Part shown: piece after piece, positions 16,524 to 24,230 of the stretch
How positions within the stretch are numbered: position 1 is the first letter of the stretch
How the letters are laid out: each line of letters starts with the position of its first letter
DNA from: CAZYQW01 sp964649825
Lineage (GTDB): Bacteria; Planctomycetota; B15-G4; JADJEK01
Direction: 5' to 3'
Assembly (NCBI GenBank): GCA_964649825.1
Contig: CAZYQW010000111.1
Span: 1 to 42,395, forward strand
Length of the DNA stretch: 42,395 nt
Program-made: the position numbers and the translations under genes
The notes under the pieces: model-generated
What the model saw: only the letters and a program-made list of their open reading frames with translations
What the model was told of the DNA's origin: nothing
Database searches by the model: none

Positions 16524-17699
16524 ATGAACGTCGTCATCACCCACGCGGTGCGCACTCCGATCGGTCGGTTCCTCGGCGGCCTGAAGGACTTCTCGGCCGT
16601 CGACCTCGGGGTCGCCGCCGTCGGGTCCCTGTTCGAGCGGGCCGGGATCGACCGAGCGGAGGTCGACGAGGTGATCGTCGGCAACGCGCGTCAAGCCGGC
16701 GGGGGCCCGAACCCGGCGCGACAGATCCTCATCAAGAGCGGGATCCCGCCCGAGCGGATCGCGATGACGGTCAACAAGGCGTGCGGCTCGGGCCTCGAGT
16801 CGATCGTGCACGCCGCCCGGCTCGTCAAGGCGGGCGAGGCGAACGTGGTGGTGGCGGGCGGCACCGAGTCGATGAGCCGCGTCCCGTTCGAGCTGGACCT
16901 GCGCGAGGGGTATCGCCTCGGGCACGCGAAGGTGCATGACGGCAACTTCCGCGACGGCTTCGATTGCCCGCTCGCCGGGCATCCGATGGGCCGCACGGCG
17001 GAGACGCTCGCGGAGCAGTACGACATCAGTCGCGAGGAGCAGGACGCCTTCGCCGTTCAGTCGCAGCGCAAGGCCGAGGCCGCGATCAAGGCGGGGCGCT
17101 TCAAGGACGAGATCGCGCCGGTTCGGTGGACGGACCGCAAGGGGAACGAGCAGACGGTCGCGGAGGACGAGCATCCACGCGCCGGCACCACGATCGAAGG
17201 GATGGCGAAGCTGCCGGCGGTCTTCAAGGAGGGCGGGACGGTCCACGCGGGGAACTCGTCGGGCATCACCGACGGCGCGGCGATGACGCTCGTCATGTCC
17301 GAGGAGCGGGCTCGCTCCCTCCGGCTCGAGCCGATGGCGCGGATCGTCGACTGGGCGAACGGCGGCGTCGACCCGAAGGTGATGGGGCTCGGACCGGTCC
17401 CCGCGACTCAGGCGCTGTTGAAGAAGATGCGCGCCGAGCTCTACGACTTCGAGCTGATCGAGCTGAACGAGGCGTTCGCCGCGCAGGTGCTGGCGTGCGA
17501 CCGAGAGCTGAGGCTCCCGCTCGACCGCCTCAACGTGAACGGCGGCTCGATCGCGCTCGGCCACCCGATCGGGGCCACCGGCTGCCGGATCGTGGTGACG
17601 CTCCTGCACGAGATGAAGCGGTTCGGCATGCAGCGTGGACTCGCGACGCTCTGCATCTCGGGCGGTCTCGGGATGTCGGTCGCGTTCGAAGCCGTCTGA
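16524..17699 (+). CDS. Thiolase (acetyl-CoA acetyltransferase)
   Basis: The 391-residue protein is the second of three thiolases. The nucleophilic Cys87 is in NKACGSG, the NEAFAAQ loop and NVNGGSIALGHPIGATGCRI bring the catalytic His, and the second Cys is in LCISGG. ATG 16524 follows GGAGG with good spacing. It probably ends the acyl-CoA operon that begins at 8315; the following glycosyltransferase begins 31 bases later and could be co-transcribed. The family is certain, the direction and chain length are not. Confidence 0.95.
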   Translation: MNVVITHAVRTPIGRFLGGLKDFSAVDLGVAAVGSLFERAGIDRAEVDEVIVGNARQAGGGPNPARQILIKSGIPPERIAMTVNKACGSGLESIVHAARLVKAGEANVVVAGGTESMSRVPFELDLREGYRLGHAKVHDGNFRDGFDCPLAGHPMGRTAETLAEQYDISREEQDAFAVQSQRKAEAAIKAGRFKDEIAPVRWTDRKGNEQTVAEDEHPRAGTTIEGMAKLPAVFKEGGTVHAGNSSGITDGAAMTLVMSEERARSLRLEPMARIVDWANGGVDPKVMGLGPVPATQALLKKMRAELYDFELIELNEAFAAQVLACDRELRLPLDRLNVNGGSIALGHPIGATGCRIVVTLLHEMKRFGMQRGLATLCISGGLGMSVAFEAV

Positions 17700-17730
17700 C
17701 GCGGGCGGTCGCGACGTCGAGGTCAGCAGT

Positions 17731-18882
17731 GTGGTGAAGATCGTCCACGTCCTGACGCACGAACAGGTGACCCGCGGCGGCGCGATCCAGGCGATGTTGC
17801 TGGCGCGAATGCAGCTCGAGCAGGGGCACGACGTTCGGGTGGTCTGCAACCACCGCCCGGACGTGCCGCTGCATTCGAGCTTCGCGCGCTGGGCGGGCGA
17901 CGTCCTCCCGCTCCATCCGTACCGGATGAAAGGGTTCGGCGAGATGCGCCGCTTCCGGCGGTTCCTGCGCGAGCATCGACCGGACGTCATCCATTGCCAC
18001 CGGAACACCGCCCTCGAGTTCGCGTGGCTCTCGACGTTGCTCTGGCCCGGCGCGCCCGTGATCGTGTCGCAGCGCGGGACGACCCGCGAGTTCCAGTCGC
18101 GTTTCATCGCCTTCATCCACCGCTCGCGACGGGTGCGGCGCGTGATCGCGGTGGCCGAGGCGGTGAAGGACGTGCTCGTCTCCGAGCGGATGGATCCCGG
18201 CCGCGTGCGGGTGGTCTACGGCTCGTGCGACCTCGATCGGTTCGATCCGGACCGGGTCCGCGGTGGAAGCCTCCGCGCCGACCTCGGGATCCCCGCCGGC
18301 CGGCGAATCGTCGTCCAGGTCGGGGAGCTGAACCAGAAGAAGGCGCCCGACGACTTCGTCCGCGCCGCCGCCGCCGTGTTGAAGCGGCGCGACGACTGCG
18401 ACTTCGTCCTCGTCGGCGAGGGAAAGCTCGAGAAGCGGTGCCGCCGCGTCCGCGCCGAGCTCGGGGTCGAGGAGCACGTCCACCTCGCCGGCTATCGCAC
18501 CGACGTTCCCGAGGTCTACGCGTCCGCCGACGTCGCGACCTGCACGTCGGTCGAGAACGAGGGGTTGACCGGCGCCGTGCGCGAGGCGCTGGCGATGGCG
18601 CGACCCGTGGTCGCGACTCGCGTGTCGGGCAACCCCGAGGTCGTCCGCGACGGCGAGTCCGGACTGCTCGTGCCCCCGTCCGACCCGCGCGCGACGGCCG
18701 ACGCGATCGAACGGCTTCTCGACGACCGCGACCTCGCCGAGTCGTTCGGCCGTCGTGGTCGCGAAATCGTCCTCGAGCTGATGCATCCGAACGTGCGCCG
18801 CGAGCGCACCGAAGCGGTCTATCGCGAGGCGATCGCGGAGGCGCGGGAGGGGGGGGAGGGGGGGGAGGGGGGGGAGGGGTAG
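17731..18882 (+). CDS. Glycosyltransferase family 4-type (GT-B) protein
   Basis: The 383-residue protein is a GT-B glycosyltransferase. The N-terminal acceptor domain starts KIVHVLTHEQVTRGGAIQ, and the C-terminal donor domain carries the glycosyltransferase group 1 signature (VGELNQKKAPDDFV; NEGLTGAVREALAMARPVVATRVSGNPEVV). It most likely adds a sugar to a lipid-linked or polysaccharide acceptor on the cytoplasmic side. GTG 17731 has a GAGG eight bases upstream; GTG 17734 is also possible. It is a clear paralogue of the glycosyltransferase at 30640, sharing the GGAIQA(M/L)LLAR and (E)GxTGA(V/L)RE segments. The last codons form a Glu-Gly-Gly repeat made by a 9-bp tandem DNA repeat, and the dispersed repeat begins just after the stop. 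Confidence 0.92.
   Translation: MVKIVHVLTHEQVTRGGAIQAMLLARMQLEQGHDVRVVCNHRPDVPLHSSFARWAGDVLPLHPYRMKGFGEMRRFRRFLREHRPDVIHCHRNTALEFAWLSTLLWPGAPVIVSQRGTTREFQSRFIAFIHRSRRVRRVIAVAEAVKDVLVSERMDPGRVRVVYGSCDLDRFDPDRVRGGSLRADLGIPAGRRIVVQVGELNQKKAPDDFVRAAAAVLKRRDDCDFVLVGEGKLEKRCRRVRAELGVEEHVHLAGYRTDVPEVYASADVATCTSVENEGLTGAVREALAMARPVVATRVSGNPEVVRDGESGLLVPPSDPRATADAIERLLDDRDLAESFGRRGREIVLELMHPNVRRERTEAVYREAIAEAREGGEGGEGGEG
18848..18879 (+). repeat. 9-bp G-rich tandem repeat at the 3' end of the glycosyltransferase gene
   Basis: Three full units of A followed by eight Gs, plus a partial fourth, have adenines exactly nine bases apart (18848, 18857, 18866, 18875). Because the unit is a multiple of three it encodes Glu-Gly-Gly repeats and copy-number change would keep the frame, but single-base slippage within a G run would change the C-terminus. 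The four G runs could form a G-quadruplex on the coding strand. Confidence 0.9.
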
Positions 18883-18884
18883 GA

Positions 18885-19091
18885 ATGCGTCCGAGTTTTG
18901 CGTGGGCGCGGTGAGAGTGGTGAATACGGGGTCGGGCGGGCGGAGCGGGTCGATCGGGCCGCGTTCGCTCGAACAGTCCTCGCTCGGGGTGCGGGCGAGG
19001 GGGTTGCGTTGGGGAGCTTTGGTTGGGGGATGCTTGGGCGGCTCGCTGCGGAACTCGCTCGGCGCGGCCCGATCGACCCGCTCCGCCCGCC
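18885..19091 (+). repeat. Dispersed 3'-flanking repeat, copy B, with 29-bp inverted arms
   Basis: This copy begins three bases after the glycosyltransferase stop. A core at 18935-19091 (157 bp) is bounded by two perfect 29-bp inverted arms (18935-18963 and 19063-19091). The core matches copy A at the window start with four mismatches over the 139 comparable bases, and the preceding 50 bases are also similar. Relative to the upstream gene both copies have the same orientation. There is no ORF of note and no transposase. It could be a non-autonomous mobile element or a structured transcript end. Confidence 0.88.
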
Positions 19092-19401
19092 TGGACGCCA
19101 CGATGCGTGCACGGGCTTGGAGGGGCGAGAAGAAAGAGAGAGAGAACGTGGCGCTGCGCGCTCCCATGAATGGTCGGTGCGTGCCGCGCGAGCTTTTGGC
19201 AGGCCGGTCGGGAGGATTCGGATTGTCGCCGAACCTGGAGACGACTCGATCGATCGAAAGGGCAGGAGCGAGCGAAAGCACCAGAAGACGCTACTGCGTC
19301 GGGAATCGCTCGTCGCGGACACACTCGCACGCGGCGTCGCGGGGCCCTTCTTCGCGGTCGCGTTCGGGTAGAGTTTCGTGCTCCGCTCGTGCGAGTTCCA
19401 C
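19092..19401. other. Non-coding gap between the repeat and dgcN
   Basis: These 310 bases contain no convincing gene. A purine-rich stretch lies around 19121-19138. TAGAGT at 19369-19374 might be a -10 for dgcN but has no clear -35. Start codons of dgcN (GTG 19378 or ATG 19402) lie at the right edge. Confidence 0.5.
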
Positions 19402-20421
19402 ATGCGGCAGGTCGAGATCCCGTCCCCCTACCTCCTCTTCCTCGACGACGCGCGCGACGACCTCGCGGCGAAGATGGCGATCGCGTGCGCGGAGTGGCGG
19501 CCGGAGCGATGCGTCGGTCAGCTCCGCGGGCCGCGGTGCCGGGCCGACGCGCGGCTGCCCGACCTCTCGATCGACGAGGCGGTGCGACGCGGCGCGAAGA
19601 GCTTCGTCGTCGGAGTCGTCGCGGCGGGCGGCGCGCTGAACGATGAGTGGATCCCGGTCTTCGTCGCGGCGATCGAGGCGGGGATGGACGTCGTCTCCGG
19701 GATGCACCAACGGCTGGCCGATTGCACGCCCGTGGCCGCGGCGGCGGCACGCTGCGGTCGCCGGCTGTTCGACATCCGTCATCCGACGCGGTCGTTCACC
19801 ACCGCGACCGGCGCGCCGCGCGAGGGGAGGCGTCTCCTGACGGTGGGGAGCGACTGCTCGTGCGGCAAGATGTTCACGGCGCTCTCCATCGAGCGCGAGA
19901 TGCGACGGCGCGGCATCGACGCGGAGTTCCGCGCGACCGGACAGACCGGGATCCTGATCTCGGGCAGGGGCGTCGCGGTCGACGCGGTGGTGGCCGACTT
20001 CATGGCCGGCGCGATCGAGTGGCTCGCGCCCGCCGCCGACTCCGCGCACTGGGACCTGATCGAAGGCCAGGGGTCGCTCTTCCACCCGGCGTTCGCCGGG
20101 GTCAGCCTGGCGCTCCTTCACGGCGCGCAGCCGGAAGCGATCGTGATGTGCCACGAGCCGACGCGGCCGCACCTGCGCGGATTGCCGCACGCGCGGGTGC
20201 CGGCCGTCGCCGAGTGCATCGATGCGAACCTGCGCGCGGCACGGATCGTGAGCCCGAACGTGCGCTGCGCCGGCGTGAGCCTGAACACGTCGAAGCTCGA
20301 CCGGCCGGCCGCGGCGACCGCGAAGGCGCGCGTCGCGGACGAGACGGGGCTTCCCGTCGTCGACCCCGCGATCGATGGAGCGGGCGCGCTGGTCGATCGA
20401 ATCCTCGAGGCGCGGCCGTGA
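19402..20421 (+). CDS. dgcN: DUF1611/DgcN-like protein (D-glutamate N-acetyltransferase candidate)
   Basis: The 339-residue protein belongs to the DUF1611 (DgcN) family. It begins with the family pattern IPSPYLLFLDD, has an N-terminal Rossmann-like part (VVGVVAAGG, then GMDVVSGMHQRL), and a C-terminal P-loop-like domain with TVGSDCSCGKM, ATGQTG and EGQGSLFHPA. DgcN proteins have been described as D-glutamate N-acetyltransferases working with a racemase of the dipeptide-epimerase family, and exactly such a gene follows with a GTGA overlap. ATG 19402 matches the usual start; GTG 19378 would add eight residues. Neither start has a strong Shine-Dalgarno. The family is secure; the reaction is assigned by pairing and published family knowledge. 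Confidence 0.85.
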   Translation: MRQVEIPSPYLLFLDDARDDLAAKMAIACAEWRPERCVGQLRGPRCRADARLPDLSIDEAVRRGAKSFVVGVVAAGGALNDEWIPVFVAAIEAGMDVVSGMHQRLADCTPVAAAAARCGRRLFDIRHPTRSFTTATGAPREGRRLLTVGSDCSCGKMFTALSIEREMRRRGIDAEFRATGQTGILISGRGVAVDAVVADFMAGAIEWLAPAADSAHWDLIEGQGSLFHPAFAGVSLALLHGAQPEAIVMCHEPTRPHLRGLPHARVPAVAECIDANLRAARIVSPNVRCAGVSLNTSKLDRPAAATAKARVADETGLPVVDPAIDGAGALVDRILEARP

Positions 20422-21404
20422 CGCGGCGCCTGACGGTCCGCACCGAGCGCTGGCCGACGAAGGGTACCTTCCGAATCTCGCGCGACTCGTACACCGGCGT
20501 CGACGTGGTGGTCTGCGAGATCGAGGACGGCCGCCGCCGGGGGCGCGGCGAAGCGCGGCCGTACGCGCGCTACGGCGAGACCGTCGACGGCGTCCGGGCC
20601 GTGATCGAGTCGGCCGCGCTGGCCGTCGCCGGCGGCCTCGATCGCGACGCACTGCGGCGCACGCTCGACGCCGGCGCCGCGCGCAACGCGATCGACGCCG
20701 CGCTGATCGACCTCGAGGCGAAGCTCGCCGGCATCCGCGCGTGGGAGCTCCTCGGCCTGCCGGCGCCGATTCCGGTCGCGACCGCCTTCACGCTCGGGAT
20801 CGATGCCCCGGCCGCGATGGGGTCGGCGGCGCGGCGCGAGGCGCATCGCCCGTTCCTCAAGCTGAAGCTCGCCGGCGACGACCTCGACGCGGCTCGCGTC
20901 GCCGCGGTGCGCGAGGCGGCACCAGCCGCACGGCTGATCGTCGACGCGAACGAAGCGATCCCTCCGGCTTCGCTCGCGGCTCGGCTGGCGGAGTTCGCGG
21001 CCCTCGACGTCGCGCTCGTCGAGCAGCCGCTCGACGCGCGGGACGACGCGCTCCTCGGCACGATCGATCGTCCGATCCCGATCTGCGCCGACGAGTCGTT
21101 CCACGGCCGCGCCGACGTCGAGCGGATCCGCGCGCGCTACGACGCCGTCAACGTGAAGCTCGACAAGACCGGCGGCCTGACCGAGGCGATCGAGGTCGTT
21201 CGTGCCGCGCGGGACGCGGGGCTCCGGGTGATGCTCGGTTGCATGATGGGAACGTCGCTTGCGATGGCTCCTGCGTGCCTGCTCGCGGGTCACGCCGACT
21301 TCGTCGACCTGGACGGACCGCTGCTGCTGGAACGGGATCGGGACCCGGGCATCGCGTACGTCGGACCGACGGTCGGCGTGCCCCCGCGGGAGCTCTGGGG
21401 CTGA
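20418..21404 (+). CDS. dgcA: Enolase-superfamily racemase/dipeptide epimerase (DgcA-like)
   Basis: The 328-residue protein is a muconate-lactonizing-enzyme-type enolase-superfamily member. The first catalytic lysine pair lies in FLKLKLAG, metal ligands follow in IVDANEA, VEQPL and CADES, and the second catalytic lysine lies in NVKLDKTGG, the pattern of L-Ala-D/L-Glu epimerases. Beside dgcN it is more likely an N-acetyl-D-glutamate racemase, giving a route that turns D-glutamate into N-acetyl-L-glutamate; a muropeptide Ala-Glu epimerase role is the alternative. Start GTG 20418 overlaps the dgcN TGA (GTGA), so translation is probably coupled. Confidence 0.9.
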   Translation: MTRRLTVRTERWPTKGTFRISRDSYTGVDVVVCEIEDGRRRGRGEARPYARYGETVDGVRAVIESAALAVAGGLDRDALRRTLDAGAARNAIDAALIDLEAKLAGIRAWELLGLPAPIPVATAFTLGIDAPAAMGSAARREAHRPFLKLKLAGDDLDAARVAAVREAAPAARLIVDANEAIPPASLAARLAEFAALDVALVEQPLDARDDALLGTIDRPIPICADESFHGRADVERIRARYDAVNVKLDKTGGLTEAIEVVRAARDAGLRVMLGCMMGTSLAMAPACLLAGHADFVDLDGPLLLERDRDPGIAYVGPTVGVPPRELWG

Positions 21405-21443
21405 CCGGGGGGCGGCGCCGTTCGTAGTTCGTGAGCCGTTCAC

Positions 21444-21463
21444 GCGTGGATCACGGTCCACGC
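21444..21463. promoter_or_regulatory. Inverted repeat and short direct repeat before the second hydroxyacyl-CoA dehydrogenase
   Basis: GCGTGGA (21444-21450) and TCCACGC (21457-21463) form a 7-bp inverted repeat with a 6-base loop, followed by an imperfect 11-base direct repeat (CGCCATATGGT then CGCCATCTGGT, 21461-21482). A further 5-bp inverted pair (CGTGA/TCACG) lies just upstream. There is no U-tract, so an operator or promoter-linked site is as likely as a terminator. Confidence 0.35.
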
Positions 21464-21558
21464 CATATGGTCGCCATCTGGTCTCGTTCTTGCCCGACCC
21501 CCCTCCATCCGCTTGAATGAGACCCTTTGCACCCCGTCGTCGTTTTTCGGAGGTCCGC

Positions 21559-22431
21559 GTGGCCGAGGTCCGCAAGGTCGGCGTCATCGGTTGTGGCTTG
21601 ATGGGATCCGGGATCGCGCAGGTCGCGGCCGCGGCCGGGTACTCGGTGCTCGTGCACGAGGCGGACGCCGGCGCCCTCGAGAAGGGGCTCGGCCGCATCC
21701 GTGCCTCGCTCGACAAGCTGGTCGAAAAGGAGAAGATCGCGCCCGCCCTCCGTGACCAGGCGATCGCGAACATCCAGCCGGCCGCGACGCTGGACGTCCT
21801 TGCCGACTGCGACCTCGTGATCGAGGCGATCGTCGAGGATCTCCACGTGAAGAAGTCGCTGTTCGCGGAGCTCGGCCGCGTCGTGAAGCCGGCCGGCATC
21901 CTCGCGTCGAATACGTCATCGTTCTCCATCGGCGAGATGGGCGAGGCCGCGGGCCGATCGGACCGCGTGGTCGGCCTGCACTTCTTCAACCCGGTGCAGC
22001 TCATGAAGCTCGTCGAGGTGGTGAAGACGGCCGCCACGTCGGACGCCACGTTCGCGGCGGCGCGCGAGTTCGCGATCGCGGTCGGCAAGACGCCGATCCA
22101 GGCGAGCGACACGCCGGGGTTCGTGGTCAACCGTCTCCTCGTCCCGTACCTGATCGAGGCGATCCGCATGCTCGAGCGCGGCGAGGCGACGAAGGAGGAC
22201 ATCGACACCGGGATGACGCTCGGATGCGGGCACCCGATGGGGCCGCTGACGCTGCTCGACTACGTCGGCCTCGACACGACGCTGTTCATCGTCGACGGCT
22301 GGCACAAGCGGTTCCCCGACGACCCGCTCTTCGAGCCCCCTGCGATCCTCCGCCGGATGGTCGACGAGGGTCGGCTCGGACGGAAGTCCGGCCGCGGTTT
22401 CTACGAATGGGAAGGTGACAAGAGGAAATGA
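21559..22431 (+). CDS. 3-hydroxyacyl-CoA (3-hydroxybutyryl-CoA) dehydrogenase
   Basis: The 290-residue protein is the second NAD-dependent 3-hydroxyacyl-CoA dehydrogenase here. It has GCGLMGSGIAQ as NAD loop, SNTSSFSI, LHFFNPVQLMKLVEVV with the catalytic His and the following Glu, and the C-terminal domain with GHPMGPLTLLDYVGLDT and GRKSGRGFYEW. GTG 21559 is chosen because GGAGG lies five bases upstream and the conserved part starts there; an ATG at 21517 gives a non-conserved tail. Its TGA overlaps the ATG of the next gene (ATGA at 22428-22431). It is closer to the canonical Hbd pattern than the copy at 9546, so separate chain-length preferences are likely. Confidence 0.95.
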   Translation: MAEVRKVGVIGCGLMGSGIAQVAAAAGYSVLVHEADAGALEKGLGRIRASLDKLVEKEKIAPALRDQAIANIQPAATLDVLADCDLVIEAIVEDLHVKKSLFAELGRVVKPAGILASNTSSFSIGEMGEAAGRSDRVVGLHFFNPVQLMKLVEVVKTAATSDATFAAAREFAIAVGKTPIQASDTPGFVVNRLLVPYLIEAIRMLERGEATKEDIDTGMTLGCGHPMGPLTLLDYVGLDTTLFIVDGWHKRFPDDPLFEPPAILRRMVDEGRLGRKSGRGFYEWEGDKRK

Positions 22432-23393
22432 CGATGCTTCGCACCCTGACCTTCGCGGTCGTGACGTTCGCCTCGACCATCGCCGGCGCGGCCGCCCCCG
22501 AGAATCTGGAGATCCGTTTCGAAGCGCCCGAGAAGGTGAAGGTCGGCGAGACCTTCACCCTCAAGGTCGACGTCAAGAACACGGGCACCGAGTCGATCGT
22601 CGTGAAGGAACCGACGTTCGACTACCGATCGTTCGATTTCATGGTCAGCTTCGACGGCGGGAAGCCGTCGCGCTACACCAAGTACCACCCGAACGCGCAG
22701 CAGCCGTCGACGCTGGTCGGGCAGGATCTCGACGCCGGGGACTCGGTCACGTTCTCCCATCAGGTCGACGCGGTGAGGGTCGGCAAGTGGAAGTTCACGC
22801 CCGCGTTTCGCGGCGCCGGCGGATCGCTCGAGGGCGAGGCGAAGACGGTGGACGTCGAGCCGGACGGCGACGCGACGCGTGCGCTCGTGAGGTTCGAGAC
22901 CACCAAAGGCGAGATCGAAGCCGAGTTCTGGCCGGACGTCGCGCCAGCGACGTCGCTGCACATCGCCGAGCTCGTGCGGAAGGGGTTCTACGACGGTCTG
23001 AACTTCCACCGGACGATCAAGGGGTTCATGATCCAGGGCGGATGCCCGGAGGGGAAGGGCACCGGCGGCCCCGGCTACTCGATCGAGGCGGAGTTCAACA
23101 AGAAGAACCACGTGGCGGGGGTCTTCTCGATGGCGCGGAACGGCGATCCGATGGAGCGGACCGGGGCGATGCCGCGGCCGCAGTTCGCGAACTCGGCCGG
23201 CTCGCAGTTCTTCCTCTGCGACGCGACCGCGCCGCACCTGAACGGCAAGTACACGGCGTTCGGCGCGGTCGTGGCCGGGATCGAAGTCGTTCATGCGATC
23301 GCGTCGGCGCCGGTCGAGATGAGCGGCATGGAGGCCTCGAAGCCGGTCGATCCCGTCGTGACGACCAAGGTGGCGCTCGTCGTCGCCCCGTGA
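22428..23393 (+). CDS. Secreted cyclophilin-type peptidyl-prolyl isomerase with N-terminal Ig-like domain
   Basis: The 321-residue protein starts with a signal peptide (MLRTLTFAVVTFASTIAGAAA), continues with a beta-rich, Ig-like domain of about 130 residues (KVGETFTLKVDVKNTGTES), and ends in a cyclophilin domain from about residue 150. The domain shows FHRTIKGFMIQGG with the catalytic Arg, GTGGPGYSIEAEF, and NSAGSQFFLCDA. It would assist proline-limited folding in the periplasm or outside. It is an odd guest in a beta-oxidation operon: its ATG overlaps the hydroxyacyl-CoA dehydrogenase stop and the hydratase follows after 29 bases. A second ATG at 22434 is also usable. Confidence 0.92.
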   Translation: MTMLRTLTFAVVTFASTIAGAAAPENLEIRFEAPEKVKVGETFTLKVDVKNTGTESIVVKEPTFDYRSFDFMVSFDGGKPSRYTKYHPNAQQPSTLVGQDLDAGDSVTFSHQVDAVRVGKWKFTPAFRGAGGSLEGEAKTVDVEPDGDATRALVRFETTKGEIEAEFWPDVAPATSLHIAELVRKGFYDGLNFHRTIKGFMIQGGCPEGKGTGGPGYSIEAEFNKKNHVAGVFSMARNGDPMERTGAMPRPQFANSAGSQFFLCDATAPHLNGKYTAFGAVVAGIEVVHAIASAPVEMSGMEASKPVDPVVTTKVALVVAP

Positions 23394-23422
23394 GGGCCGC
23401 TGCCGTGGAGAAGGATGCAACG

Positions 23423-24205
23423 ATGTTGGAATCTCCCCTTCTGGTCGAGGTCCAGGACGGCGTCGCCACCGTCACGGTGAACCGGCCCGACAAGCTGAAC
23501 GCGCTGAATGCGGCGGTGATGACCGCGCTGGGCGAGTGCTTCGGCTCGCTGCGGGCGAACGACGCCGTGCGCGCCGTCGTCGTCACCGGAGCGGGCGAGA
23601 AGGCGTTCGTCGCCGGGGCCGACATCGCCGAGCTCGAGAAGAACGCGCCGATGTCGGGCGCCGAGACGTCGCGGTTCGGCCAGGACGTCTTGTTCGCGAT
23701 CGAGCGGCTCGGCAAGCCGGTGGTCGCCGCGATCAACGGCTTCGCGCTCGGCGGCGGCCTGGAGCTCGCGCTCGCGTGCACGTTCCGCACCGCGGCGACG
23801 ACGGCAAAGGTCGGGCTGCCCGAGATCACGCTCGGCATCATCCCCGGCTACGGCGGGACCCAGCGTCTGCCGCGCCTCGTCGGTCAGGGTCGCGCGCTCG
23901 AGATGATGCTGACGGGCGGGATGATCGACGCGGCCGAGGCGCTTCGCATCGGGCTCGTCAACCATGTCTTCGAACCGCCCGTGCTCATCGCCGAGACGCT
24001 CGGGATCGCGAAGCGGCTCGCCCGCCAGGCGCCGATCGCGACGCGGCTCATCCTCGACGCAGTGAACCGGGGCGTCGAGCTCCCGCTCGCCGAGGCGTGC
24101 CTGCTCGAATCGACGATGTTCGGATTGATCGCGTCGACCAACGACACGAAAGAGGGGCTTCGCGCGTTCCTCGAGAAGCGCAAGCCGGACTTCCAGGGCA
24201 AGTAA
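23423..24205 (+). CDS. Enoyl-CoA hydratase/isomerase (crotonase family)
   Basis: The 260-residue protein is a crotonase-fold enzyme that hydrates 2-enoyl-CoA. It shows the oxyanion-hole strands FVAGADIAEL and AINGFALGGGLELALAC, and the two catalytic glutamate positions of true hydratases in GGLELALAC and LPEITLGIIPGYGGTQRLPR. The C-terminal trimerisation part is complete. ATG 23423 has a GGAGAAGGA upstream. Together with the hydroxyacyl-CoA dehydrogenase before it and the thiolase after it, it completes a beta-oxidation cycle. Confidence 0.95.
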   Translation: MLESPLLVEVQDGVATVTVNRPDKLNALNAAVMTALGECFGSLRANDAVRAVVVTGAGEKAFVAGADIAELEKNAPMSGAETSRFGQDVLFAIERLGKPVVAAINGFALGGGLELALACTFRTAATTAKVGLPEITLGIIPGYGGTQRLPRLVGQGRALEMMLTGGMIDAAEALRIGLVNHVFEPPVLIAETLGIAKRLARQAPIATRLILDAVNRGVELPLAEACLLESTMFGLIASTNDTKEGLRAFLEKRKPDFQGK

Positions 24206-24230
24206 GGATCACGGAATCACGAGGTGGACG

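Noticed and set aside
14697..18116. Very long open frame (over 1100 codons) on the minus strand
   Set aside because: It lies antisense to mutase, acyl-CoA dehydrogenase, thiolase and glycosyltransferase genes with clear motifs, and its product is Arg/Asp/Leu-rich without any domain: a codon-bias shadow of G+C-rich DNA.
18848..18879. Short tandem array as a CRISPR
   Set aside because: Units are 9 bp, contiguous and inside a coding sequence; there are no spacers or cas genes.
18885..19091. Insertion sequence
   Set aside because: No transposase frame, and arms are joined by only ~100 bases. It is reported as a repeat; a mobile origin stays possible.
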